Translations under genes and position numbers: made by a program | Shown: positions 1 through 8,716 of the stretch, piece by piece | How positions within the stretch are numbered: position 1 is the stretch's first letter | Layout: each line of letters begins with the position of its first letter | DNA from: Pseudomonadota bacterium | GTDB lineage: Bacteria; Myxococcota_A; Polyangia; Polyangiales; Polyangiaceae | Reading direction: 5' to 3' | Length of the DNA stretch: 64,000 nucleotides | Assembly (NCBI GenBank): GCA_023423895.1 | Contig: JAFAER010000021.1 | Location: forward strand, 62,001 to 126,000 | The notes under the pieces: model-generated | Told to the model about the DNA's origin: nothing | Database searches by the model: none | Seen by the model: the letters and a program-made list of their open reading frames with translations, nothing else

Positions 1-1
1 C

Positions 2-2323
2 ATCAAGGTGGACGTCGAAGAGAACGGCACGGTGAACCCGCCGCCGCCGTCGGCGTCGTTCACGCAGTATCCGGACGAGACAGCCTCCACGCCGACCGAC
101 AGCAAGCTCGAGCTCCTCTACCCGTACACGGGCACGCTCTTCCCGATGGGGCTCCCTGCGCCGCTCGTGCAATGGCGGAACGGCGCGCAGGCGGCGACGA
201 GCGTCGTCGTGACGCTTCGCTATCCGGCGACGGGCACGCCCATCTTCAGCGTCTCGCAGCTCGTGTCGGAGAGCACGACCGCGCCCGTTCCGCTGAGGAG
301 CGCGCAGCCTCGTCATCAGATCCCGCAGCCCATCTGGTTCGCATTCGAGCAGACGATTCATCGCAATCGCCTGACGGGCGGCGACACGGGGCGCATCGAG
401 ATTCGCCGGCGCGTCGGCACGACGACGTACCGCGCGAAGAGCATCGATGTCCGGTTCGCGCCGGGCCAGCTCAAGGGCCGCGTCTACTACAACTCGTACG
501 GAACCGCGCTCGTCCAGAACTACAGTGGCGCGAAGCAATCGACCGGCGGAGCGTTCCCCGGCGGCTCGTTCGGAGCAGCGACGCTCATGATCCCGCCCGG
601 CGCGACGACGCCCACGGTCGCTGCCGGCTTCAACGGGAGCAACGGCTGCTTCGTCTGCCACTCGGCGTCTGCCGACGGAACGACGCTCATCACGGGCAAC
701 CCCTCGCAGATCTCGACGCGTTACACGTTCCCCGGAACGCCGCCGAACGGAGGCATCTCGTACGGCACGAAGGCGCTCAACTTCGGCGCGATCAGCCCCG
801 ACTCGACGCGCGTGTACACGAGCTCCGGCATGGCGGACGCGGACAGCGTCTCACGCCTGCTCACGATCGGCGGCTCGGTCGTGAGCGGAACCAATGCACC
901 GCCGAACCTGAGGGCGGCATATCCGACGTTCTCGACCGACGGTGCGCAGGTCGCCTTCACGTATCGAAGCGGCAATGCGCAGCCGCTCTCGAACACCGCC
1001 GTCGGCAGCGGGAACTCGCTGTGCATGATGAACTTCGACGGCAACCGGACGTTCTCGAGCTTCCGCACGCTCGTGACTCCCGCCGGCGGTCCTGCCGTGT
1101 GGCCGGCGTTCCTTCCGGCCGGGCAGAACGGCGTCGTCTTCCAGGTCGAGACTCGGACGACACCGAACGGCGGCCTCGGGTTCACGCGTCACGACATCGA
1201 AGGTTCGACGTATTCGGGCGCGACCGGCGAGCTCTGGTGGGTCACGACGGGCACGACGCCCGTGGCGACTCGCCTTCATCGAGCGAACGGCTTCGACGCT
1301 GCGGGCACGACCGGCGTGCTCCCCGTGGACCCCGCGAACGGCCACGCGGGCGTCGGCGGCACCATGGGACCGGCAGGCGCCGGCTTCTACGAGCAACGCT
1401 ACAACTACGAGCCGAGCGTCCTGCCGGAGGTCATCGGCGGGTACTCGTGGGTGATGTTCACGTCGCGGCGGGCGTACGGCAACGTGGCGACGATCAACCC
1501 GTATGCCTCGGACCCGCGCTTCGACAACATCAGCGTCGACCCGACGACGAAGAAGCTCTGGATGACGGCGGTGAGTGGCTCGCCGACGCCCGGGACCGAT
1601 CCGAGCGCGCCCGCGTTCTACTTCCCTGGGCAGGAGCTCATCGCGGGCAACTCGCGTGCTGTCTTCGCGCTCGAGGACTGCCATCCCTCGGCTGCGTCGT
1701 CGCAGGTCGCGACCGACGCGAGCCTGTGTGACACGGACCTCGACTGCTGCGACGCGACCACGAGCCCGGCGACGGCGGCATGCGTGCTCGACCCGCCGCC
1801 GCTCGCGAACCCGCCGCGCAAGCACTGCATCAAGACGGCGGCGGGCGCTTGCCGCAGGACCGGCGAGAGCTGCCTGACGACGTCGAACTGCTGCAACGCT
1901 GCCGGCGGCGAAGTCTGCGCGTCGGGCGTGTGCACCGAGCCGCCCGGCTACTACACGCCGCAGACCTTCACGCGCGAATACACCGCGAGCTGCCTGCCCG
2001 GATACGCGGTGCGCTGGGGACACTTCGACTGGCAGTCGCGCACGCCAGGAGACAGCAAGGTCGAGTTCTTTGCGCAGCAAGGTGACGGCGTGACGTGGAG
2101 CCCCGCGGTCCCCGTGAAGTTCGCGACCGCATCCGGCGCCAACGTGGTCCCGCCCTACTGGGCGACCGGAGGCACGAAGGTCTCCGTCGCGCTCGGCTCG
2201 CCGAAGGGCGCGCAGGTGAAGAAGTTGAAGATCACGATGAGCTTCCTGCCGAGCTCCAACAAGGCGCTCGCTCCGGCACTCATCGACTGGAGGCAATCGG
2301 TCGAATGTGTACCGGTCGAATGA
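2..2323 (+). CDS. Secreted beta-propeller-like protein with a CXXCH motif (5' partial)
   Basis: The reading frame is open to the left edge, so the N-terminus and any signal peptide are missing; at least 773 residues remain. The middle holds several PD40/WD40-like blade motifs of the type SPDSxRVY, FSTDGAQVAF and FLPAGQNGVVF, which suggests a TolB-like beta-propeller. Bases 647-661 encode C-F-V-C-H, a c-type heme-binding CXXCH motif, followed by SASADG; this may be a mono-heme site or chance. A cysteine-rich block near bases 1680-1935 has CDTDLDCC and CxxxSNCC-type spacing, probably disulfide-bonded and extracytoplasmic. The stop overlaps the start of the next lipoprotein gene (ATGA), so the two are probably co-translated. 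Exact function is unknown. Confidence 0.75.
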   Translation: MKVDVEENGTVNPPPPSASFTQYPDETASTPTDSKLELLYPYTGTLFPMGLPAPLVQWRNGAQAATSVVVTLRYPATGTPIFSVSQLVSESTTAPVPLRSAQPRHQIPQPIWFAFEQTIHRNRLTGGDTGRIEIRRRVGTTTYRAKSIDVRFAPGQLKGRVYYNSYGTALVQNYSGAKQSTGGAFPGGSFGAATLMIPPGATTPTVAAGFNGSNGCFVCHSASADGTTLITGNPSQISTRYTFPGTPPNGGISYGTKALNFGAISPDSTRVYTSSGMADADSVSRLLTIGGSVVSGTNAPPNLRAAYPTFSTDGAQVAFTYRSGNAQPLSNTAVGSGNSLCMMNFDGNRTFSSFRTLVTPAGGPAVWPAFLPAGQNGVVFQVETRTTPNGGLGFTRHDIEGSTYSGATGELWWVTTGTTPVATRLHRANGFDAAGTTGVLPVDPANGHAGVGGTMGPAGAGFYEQRYNYEPSVLPEVIGGYSWVMFTSRRAYGNVATINPYASDPRFDNISVDPTTKKLWMTAVSGSPTPGTDPSAPAFYFPGQELIAGNSRAVFALEDCHPSAASSQVATDASLCDTDLDCCDATTSPATAACVLDPPPLANPPRKHCIKTAAGACRRTGESCLTTSNCCNAAGGEVCASGVCTEPPGYYTPQTFTREYTASCLPGYAVRWGHFDWQSRTPGDSKVEFFAQQGDGVTWSPAVPVKFATASGANVVPPYWATGGTKVSVALGSPKGAQVKKLKITMSFLPSSNKALAPALIDWRQSVECVPVE

Positions 2324-3354
2324 AACGGCTCGTCGTTCCCGCGTTCCTGCTCGCGACGGGCGCCACGCTCTTCGCGTGTGCGGACGAGCGACCGCTCGCC
2401 TCCGATGGGACGGCGACCGGTGTTCCCTCGACGTCCGGAGCCGGAGACGCCGCGAAGCCGGTACCGTCGGACTCGGGTGCCGAAGACGCCGGTGAGGACG
2501 CCGCGGCTGCAGACGCCTCGACCGTCGACGCCGACGACGCGCCCGACGCGACGGTGCCGGACGGCGGCGCAGAAGCGGGACCGATCGCATACGACCCGGA
2601 CGCGATCTGCTCACCTGGGCTCTCGATCGGGCCGGGCACGTTCCTGCCCATCTCGACGGCCGCGAACGACGTCGGCCTCTCGGTCACGCCGGATGGTCTC
2701 TCGGCGGCGTGGACGACCGCGGAGAACGGCATCATCACCGTGCACTATGTCGATCGCGCATCGGCTGCCGCGCCGTTCGGCGCAGAGCGAATCACGACGG
2801 GGGCGTTCGGCTCGCGGCGGGTCGCGCTTCGCAGCGACGGGCTCGGCCTCGCGGTCGTGAACGCGGACCGCCTCGGCTTCTCGTATCTCGAGCGCGCCGA
2901 CCGTGCCGAATCGTTCGGCGCCCCGTCGGTCGGACCGTTCGAGCTGCTCTCGGCTCAGGGAAGCGAGGAGCTCGCGCATATCGGAGAGCACTTCGACAAT
3001 CCGGTCTTCGCGCGGCTCGACATGTTCCTCTTCTATACGCGCGTCGGAACGACGACGTCGCAGACGTTCGTCAGCACGCGATTCTCGCTCACCGCGCCGT
3101 TCGCGGGAGGCGCGCCGTTCGCGGAAGACGCGCTCGGTGGTAGCCGCATCGTCACCGGCGCGAGCGAGGACGTGCGCTCGCTGTTCGTCTGGGACGACCT
3201 TCTCCAGAAGAGTCGCATGGTGACCTTGAGCGCATCGTCGCTCGTCGTGGGCGACGTCGAGCTGGGGTCGATGCGCGACGTGCAGGCTTCGGCCGATTGC
3301 AAGACGTTCTGGTTCGGCCGCGACGGCGACCTGTTCTCGCATTCGATGCCGTGA
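2320..3354 (+). CDS. Putative lipoprotein with Asp/Ala-rich linker
   Basis: I chose the ATG at 2320 because it overlaps the preceding stop (ATGA) and gives a clear lipoprotein signal peptide, MKRLVVPAFLLATGATLFAC, with the lipidated cysteine at residue 20. The product is 344 aa. Residues about 25-85 form a low-complexity Ala/Asp/Gly/Ser linker typical of myxobacterial surface lipoproteins. The remainder has repeated blade-like segments (VTPDGLSAAW, LRSDGLGLAV) resembling PD40 propeller repeats, as in the upstream gene. The pair probably forms a secreted module; no catalytic motif is recognised. Confidence 0.75.
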   Translation: MKRLVVPAFLLATGATLFACADERPLASDGTATGVPSTSGAGDAAKPVPSDSGAEDAGEDAAAADASTVDADDAPDATVPDGGAEAGPIAYDPDAICSPGLSIGPGTFLPISTAANDVGLSVTPDGLSAAWTTAENGIITVHYVDRASAAAPFGAERITTGAFGSRRVALRSDGLGLAVVNADRLGFSYLERADRAESFGAPSVGPFELLSAQGSEELAHIGEHFDNPVFARLDMFLFYTRVGTTTSQTFVSTRFSLTAPFAGGAPFAEDALGGSRIVTGASEDVRSLFVWDDLLQKSRMVTLSASSLVVGDVELGSMRDVQASADCKTFWFGRDGDLFSHSMP

Positions 3355-3485
3355 CGAGGGCGGGCGCCCCGGCGGAGAGCAGGCGTCGTCCTCCCACCCG
3401 AGGCCAAAGCCAAGGTCAAGCAAAGACGAGCTCTCTCTCGTCCGATCGACCGGCCGCGAGCCGTGTATCATCGCTCGCGGTGGTG

Positions 3486-6400
3486 ATGGTCCGGCGCCTC
3501 CGGTGTCTCCTTCCCGTGCTCGGCATGCTCGGTCTCGCGCCGTTGCCGGCTTCGGCCGCGCCCATCCACCCAGCTGACGCTCACAAAGGCAAGCCGGCCG
3601 TCGCGGAGCCCGCGACCCCGCCTCCGTCCGCGCCCGGCGGAGGCTCGGGCGGTACCGTCCGCGCCGCCGCGGAGAAGACCATCGAGGCCAAGCCAGCGCA
3701 GAAGCCGAATGCCGCGAAGCGCGCGCAGCAGGGCTCCGGCGCGTCCTCGCTGACGGGCCCCGGCGGTCGCCCGGCCGTCAGCGGCCCGAAGATCCCCGAT
3801 GCGCTCCGGGCGCAGCTCCAGAAGCAGCTCGAGGCCCGGATCGACCGCGACGTCGCTCAGGTCCGGCAGCTCCGTGGCGAGGCCATCGGGCTCCTCACGA
3901 CATTCGTCGCCGAGACGCCGCGCGAGGCGCGCGAGATGCCCGAAGCGCTCCTCCGGCTCGGCGAGCTGAAGTGGGAGCTCGAGCGCGAGCAGCTCGTCGA
4001 GCGGTTCAAGGCATGGGAGGCAAAGCCGGTCGACCAGCGCGGGCCGGCGCCGGAACCGAACTTCCAGCCCTCGCGCGATCTCTTCGCGCGCGTGCTCAAG
4101 GACTATCCCTGGTTCGGCCAGTACGATCTCGCGCTCTACATCGATGGCTTCCTCGCGTACGAGCAGGGCAAGCAGGACGAGGCGCTCGCGCGCTTCGATC
4201 GCATCCTCAAGGAGCATCCGCACTCGCGCTTCGTCCCCGACGCGCACATGGCGCGCGCCGAGGCGCTGTTCAACGGCAAGTACGACTACGCCGCTGCGCT
4301 CTCCGAATACGAGAAGGTCCTCCAGTACAAGAACAGCGAGCTCTACGGCCTCGCGATGTTCAAGAGCGCGTGGTGTCTCTGGCGTCTCGGCCGCTCCGAC
4401 GAGGCCGCGAAGCGCTTCGTCGCCGTGTTCGAGATCACGGATACCGAGGGCAAGAAGGCGAGCGCCGTCCAGCGCAAGCAGCTCGACGAGCTCCAGAGCG
4501 AGGCCCTCAAGTACCTGGTCGAGGTCTTCACCGAGGACGAGAAGAACACCGCCCAGGACGCCTACTCCTTCCTCACCAAGATCGGCGGCGACCGCTTCGC
4601 CGGGAAGGTCGTGCGCGCCCTCGCGGTGCAGTTCTACGATCAGGCCCACTACGATCGCGGCATCGAGGCCTACGAGCTGCTGCTGAAGCTCGAGCCCGCC
4701 TCGAGCGACGCCGGCCGCTGGGTGCTCGCGATCGCGCAGGGCTACAACGCCGTCGAAGACTGGCCGAAGCTGAAGACCACGTACGAGCGCGCGGTCAACG
4801 GCTACACGGCGGGCTCGCCGTGGGCGAAGACACAGGGCGATCCGAAGGTCGTCGCGCAGACGTCGAGCGAGATCGAGAAGCAGCTCCAGGAGCACGCTCT
4901 CCAGCTGCACGCGAAGGCGCAGAAGGACCGAACGAGCCGGGCGGAGTTCGAGGGCGCCGGCGGCCTCTACACGGTCTACCTCTCGAAGTTCAGCGGCGAG
5001 AAAGACGCTTACAAGATCCAGTACTACCTGGCCGAGATCTACTTCTACCGCCTCGAGAAGCCGACCGACGCTGCGACGCACTACATGGCGGCGGCGCGCG
5101 CGATCCCGAACCAGGCGGCCGAGAAAGAGCCGCTCAAGACGCTCCGCCACGACGCGATCTACAACGCGATCGCGGCGCTCGAGCGCGTGCGGTTCGCCGA
5201 GCTCGAGGCGCGGCGCAAGCAGCCGCAAGGAACGACGTTCCAGGAGACCGAGGCCGACAAGAAGTTCGCCGAGGCGCTCGACCTCTACGCGCAGCTCTAT
5301 CCGAACGACCCCGCGCTCCCCGAGCTCTTCTTCCGCCAGGGCCGGCAGTACTACGACTACGGCGTCTACGACTCGGCGGTGAAGATCTGGGGCTCGCTCC
5401 TCGAGAAATTCCCGCGCAGTCAGTACGCGCTCTCGGCGGGCGAGCTCATCCTCGACTCGTTCAACCGCGCGAAGAACTACGAGAACATCGAGACGTGGGC
5501 GCGCCGCCTCAAGACGGCGCCGGCCTTCGCGGGCGAGGCGAACCAGAAGAAGCTCGACACGCTGATCGTCCAGGCGGTGTTCAAGCAGGGCGAGCAGAAG
5601 GCACAAGCGGGCGATCACCAGGGCGCCGCGAAGGCGTATCTCCGCGCGGCGAAGGAGTTCCCGAGGGATCCGCGCGCCGCGCAGGCGTGCGTCAACGCCG
5701 AGCTCGCGGCTCAGAAAGCCGGCGACCACCAGACCTTGAAGGAGAGCGCGCAGCTCGTCACCGGCAAGGACTACCGCGACAAGCCCGAGTCCCCGCAGGG
5801 CGCTTGGATCGCGGCGACGACCTTCCAGTCGATGGGCCTCTTCTCGGAGTCCGCCGAGTTCCACGAGGCGATCGCTAGCCTCTCCGACAAGGAGCATCCG
5901 CACTACCAGCGGTTCGAGCACTCGAAAGACGCGGCATTCAACGCCGTCGTCCTCCGTGTCGCGACCGGCGAGCACGACAAGGCGATCGCGAACGGCAACC
6001 GCTTCCTCCAGCAGCACGGCTCGTCGAGCGACGCCGACGAGGTCGTCTTCCAGATGGGCAAGGCGCACCAGAACGCCGGGCGCAACAAGGAGGCCGCCGA
6101 TCTCTATCGCCGTTACGTCGCGCGCTCGAAGAACCAGGACCACCGTGTCCAGGGCTACGTCTTCCTGGCGCTCGCGCTGATCAAGAACGGCGAGGAGAAG
6201 GCGGCCGACGACGCGCTGCGGACGGCGGTCGACATCGGCAAGCACCGCAAGGGCGAGCTCGGGCCCGAGGGTAAATACGCCGCCGCGCGCGCTCGCTACA
6301 TGGAGGGCGAGCGCGTCCTCGCGCGCTTCGACGCGATTCAGATCTCGGGGGACGTGAAGCAGCTCTCGCAGCGCCTCAAGCAGAAGGCCGAGCTGCTGAA

Positions 6401-6977
6401 GCAGGCGTCGAACGTCTTCCTCGACGTCGTCTCGCTCGGCGTGGCCGAGTGGACGACCGCGGCGCTCTACCAGATCGGGCGGACGTACGAGAACTTCGCC
6501 AAGGCGCTGCGGGACTCGCCGGCCCCCTCTGGCCTCTCGGACCCCGACAAGGAGCAGTACCAGACGCAAATCGACGAGTTCGTCGTCCCGATCGAGGAGC
6601 GCTCGCTCGACGCGTACGAGAACGGCTGGAAGAAGGCGACCGACCTCGGCATCTACAACCAGTGGACGGCGAAGATGCGCGAGGCGCTCGGTCGCTTGAA
6701 CGGCGAGCTCTATCCGCCCTTCAAGGAGATCGGCTTCGAGGTTCGATCGCAGGGACCGGCGCCGCTGCCTGCACTGATCGAGGCGCCGAGGCGGGGCGGT
6801 GAGAAGGCGGAGAAGCCCGCGTCGAAGCCCGCGGCCAACCCAGCCGCGACGGCGGCGCCGCCGAAGAAGGACGAAAAGCCTTCCGGGACGATGGTTCCAG
6901 ACGACGAGAAGAAGCCGGAGGCACCTCCGCCGAAGAAGCCCGCGGCCAAGCCGGGCGCGAAGAAGGGGACGAAGTGA
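3486..6977 (+). CDS. Large periplasmic TPR protein, GltD/AgmU-like
   Basis: With the ATG at 3486 (in-frame GTGs at 3480 and 3483 are alternatives) the product is 1163 aa. It has a signal peptide ending ASA-AP near residue 25, then a Pro/Ala/Lys-rich linker to about residue 100. The rest is mostly tetratricopeptide repeats (for example FFRQGRQYYDYGVYDSAVKIW and QMGKAHQNAGRNKEAADLYRRY). The C-terminus is Lys/Pro/Ala-rich. Size, architecture and position ahead of a TPR lipoprotein, a small membrane protein and an AgmX/PglI protein fit M. xanthus GltD (AgmU), a periplasmic gliding-machinery protein. It overlaps the next gene by GTGA. Orthology is inferred from synteny; TPR proteins diverge quickly, so a paralogous envelope complex is also possible. 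Confidence 0.8.
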   Translation: MVRRLRCLLPVLGMLGLAPLPASAAPIHPADAHKGKPAVAEPATPPPSAPGGGSGGTVRAAAEKTIEAKPAQKPNAAKRAQQGSGASSLTGPGGRPAVSGPKIPDALRAQLQKQLEARIDRDVAQVRQLRGEAIGLLTTFVAETPREAREMPEALLRLGELKWELEREQLVERFKAWEAKPVDQRGPAPEPNFQPSRDLFARVLKDYPWFGQYDLALYIDGFLAYEQGKQDEALARFDRILKEHPHSRFVPDAHMARAEALFNGKYDYAAALSEYEKVLQYKNSELYGLAMFKSAWCLWRLGRSDEAAKRFVAVFEITDTEGKKASAVQRKQLDELQSEALKYLVEVFTEDEKNTAQDAYSFLTKIGGDRFAGKVVRALAVQFYDQAHYDRGIEAYELLLKLEPASSDAGRWVLAIAQGYNAVEDWPKLKTTYERAVNGYTAGSPWAKTQGDPKVVAQTSSEIEKQLQEHALQLHAKAQKDRTSRAEFEGAGGLYTVYLSKFSGEKDAYKIQYYLAEIYFYRLEKPTDAATHYMAAARAIPNQAAEKEPLKTLRHDAIYNAIAALERVRFAELEARRKQPQGTTFQETEADKKFAEALDLYAQLYPNDPALPELFFRQGRQYYDYGVYDSAVKIWGSLLEKFPRSQYALSAGELILDSFNRAKNYENIETWARRLKTAPAFAGEANQKKLDTLIVQAVFKQGEQKAQAGDHQGAAKAYLRAAKEFPRDPRAAQACVNAELAAQKAGDHQTLKESAQLVTGKDYRDKPESPQGAWIAATTFQSMGLFSESAEFHEAIASLSDKEHPHYQRFEHSKDAAFNAVVLRVATGEHDKAIANGNRFLQQHGSSSDADEVVFQMGKAHQNAGRNKEAADLYRRYVARSKNQDHRVQGYVFLALALIKNGEEKAADDALRTAVDIGKHRKGELGPEGKYAAARARYMEGERVLARFDAIQISGDVKQLSQRLKQKAELLKQASNVFLDVVSLGVAEWTTAALYQIGRTYENFAKALRDSPAPSGLSDPDKEQYQTQIDEFVVPIEERSLDAYENGWKKATDLGIYNQWTAKMREALGRLNGELYPPFKEIGFEVRSQGPAPLPALIEAPRRGGEKAEKPASKPAANPAATAAPPKKDEKPSGTMVPDDEKKPEAPPPKKPAAKPGAKKGTK

Positions 6978-8140
6978 GCCGCGCGTTCCGACTCGGCCCC
7001 GGCTGGTTCGTGGTGCTCGCTCTCGCCGGCTCGTTCGCGTGTGGCGGCAAGAGCACCAGCCAGACGGCGAAGGTCGCCGACACCGGCCTTCCTCCTGCCA
7101 ACCCGCTCGCCGTTCAGCGCATGGTCGAGGGCGCCACCGCGGCCAAAGACCCGAAGATGCAGACGCGAGCGATCGCGCTCTTGCGCGAGGCGATCCAGAT
7201 CGATCCGAAGCTCTGGGAGGCGCGGTTCGATCTCGGCGTCGTTCTCGCGAACGCGGGCGACCTGGCGAAGGCCGAAGAAGAGCTGAAAGCCGCCGCGAAG
7301 ATCGCGCCCGAACGCGAAGAGGTCGCGGTCGCGCTGGCCGAGGTGCGACGTCGACGTGGCGAGAGCAAAGACGCGGCGGGCACGCTCGAAGATTTCGTGA
7401 AGGACCACCCGGGCGCGCTCGACGCACGAACGTTGCTCGTCACCGCGCTGCGAGATGCAGGACAGCACGACAAGGCGATCGCGCAGGCGCGTGAGGTGCT
7501 CGTGCGCAAGCCCGGAGACGCCACGGCACTGGCGGAGCTCGCCTTGTGTCATCTCGGAAAGGGCGAACGCGACACGGCGCAGCTCCTGGTGAAGCAGTCG
7601 CTCGACGTGAACGCGAAGAGCGCGATCGCGCATCGTGTGCAGGGCCTCGTACACCTCGCGGGGGGAGACGACGCGGCAGCCTTCCAGGCGTTCTCGAAGG
7701 CCGCGCAGGAAGACCCGCACGACACCACGTCGCGTCTCAACATGGGCGCCGTGCTCCTCCGCGCAGGCTCGTACGCAAGAGCCGCCGAGCAGTACAAGAG
7801 CGCCTTGTCCTTCGCTCCCGACGAACCTGCAGCGCAGATCGGCCTCGCCGCAGCGCTCCGCGGCGAGTCGGGAGGCAAAGACACCAAGATGCTCGAGGAG
7901 GCGCGATCGCTGCTCGAGAGGGTGCTCGAGCGCGATCCTCACAACATCGCCGCTCTCTTCAACATGGGCGTGCTGCAGGCCGACTCACTGAAGAAGCCAG
8001 CCGACGCGAAGTTGTACTTCGAGCGATTCCTCGACGACGCGCCGCGCGAGCATCCGTCGCGTGCCGAGGCGGAACGCCAGCTCGCGACCGCGAAGAGCGC
8101 GGTGCCCGTGCCAGCGCCGAAGGCCGGAGGCAAGACATGA
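6974..8140 (+). CDS. TPR lipoprotein, GltE/AglT-like
   Basis: The GTG start at 6974 overlaps the upstream stop (GTGA). The 388-aa product begins with a lipoprotein signal ending GSFAC at Cys23, followed by consecutive TPR motifs across residues 50-370 (for example LREAIQIDPKLWEARFDLGV and LERVLERDPHNIAALFNMGV). It is likely an outer-membrane or periplasmic lipoprotein acting as a scaffold. In M. xanthus the matching position is GltE (AglT), a TPR protein needed for adventurous gliding. It overlaps the next start (ATGATGA), indicating tight translational coupling. The assignment rests on domain order and synteny. Confidence 0.8.
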   Translation: MSRAFRLGPGWFVVLALAGSFACGGKSTSQTAKVADTGLPPANPLAVQRMVEGATAAKDPKMQTRAIALLREAIQIDPKLWEARFDLGVVLANAGDLAKAEEELKAAAKIAPEREEVAVALAEVRRRRGESKDAAGTLEDFVKDHPGALDARTLLVTALRDAGQHDKAIAQAREVLVRKPGDATALAELALCHLGKGERDTAQLLVKQSLDVNAKSAIAHRVQGLVHLAGGDDAAAFQAFSKAAQEDPHDTTSRLNMGAVLLRAGSYARAAEQYKSALSFAPDEPAAQIGLAAALRGESGGKDTKMLEEARSLLERVLERDPHNIAALFNMGVLQADSLKKPADAKLYFERFLDDAPREHPSRAEAERQLATAKSAVPVPAPKAGGKT

Positions 8141-8595
8141 TGACCGCTCGTTCCCCGCGCGAGCAAGGTCGCACGAGGAGGCGCCGGGCCGTCTTCGTCG
8201 TGCTCGCGTTCGCGACTGCGTTCTCGCTCGTGTCGGCGGCGCAAACGAAGAAGCCCGGTACGAAGCCCGGCGCGGCGGCACCGGCGAAACGTCCACCCGC
8301 CAAGCCCGTCGCCGAAGATCCCGATGCCTCCGCGCCGCTCGCCGGCAGGGAGACCGCCGAGCCCGTGGCCGCGGCCAAGGACGCCGGCAAGGGCGGGACC
8401 GTCGTCGATCAGAAGACGCTCGACGGAGGGCAGCGCGTCTTCCGCTTCGGCGAAGTCGAGGTCGAAGGACGGCTCAAGAGCCCGCAGATCGTCTACTTCC
8501 TCCGGCGCGTGCGCGCCGAGTTCGCCGCCGGCGATCTCGGGCACCGTACGTTCATGCAAGAGCTGTCGGAGACGAAGAACGAGCCTGGGTTCTGA
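8137..8595 (+). CDS. Small membrane-anchored or exported protein, GltF-position
   Basis: The start ATG at 8137 overlaps the preceding stop. The 152-aa product has an Arg-rich N-terminus followed by one hydrophobic segment (about residues 19-33), giving an N-in membrane anchor or signal peptide. A Lys/Pro/Ala-rich linker follows, then a compact C-terminal domain (about 85-152) containing FRFGEVEVEGRLKSPQ and YFLRRVRAEF. I recognise no enzyme family. Its position between the TPR lipoprotein and the AgmX/PglI protein matches gltF of the M. xanthus G1 cluster, whose product is also small and poorly characterised. Confidence 0.75.
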   Translation: MMTARSPREQGRTRRRRAVFVVLAFATAFSLVSAAQTKKPGTKPGAAAPAKRPPAKPVAEDPDASAPLAGRETAEPVAAAKDAGKGGTVVDQKTLDGGQRVFRFGEVEVEGRLKSPQIVYFLRRVRAEFAAGDLGHRTFMQELSETKNEPGF

Positions 8596-8633
8596 GGCGC
8601 GACGAGCAGCGCCGAGCGGAGGTCATGTAGGCA

Positions 8634-8645
8634 TCGCGATCGCGA
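8634..8645. other. 12-bp perfect palindrome in the GltF-GltG spacer
   Basis: TCGCGATCGCGA, containing the GCGATCGC octamer, lies in the 121-base spacer before the GltG-like gene. It could be a regulator site or just a GC-rich chance palindrome. Confidence 0.4.
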
Positions 8646-8716
8646 AACGCGTGCTCGGAGCTGGGAACTCCGGGCGCGGGCGCGGCCTCTGATAGCCTGA
8701 GACGAGGAAGACGAGG

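Noticed and set aside
3468..7427. Minus-strand open frame of 1319 codons
   Set aside because: It lies opposite the TPR genes, is Arg/Leu-rich, has no ribosome-binding site or family motif and is a typical high-GC shadow of the plus-strand genes.
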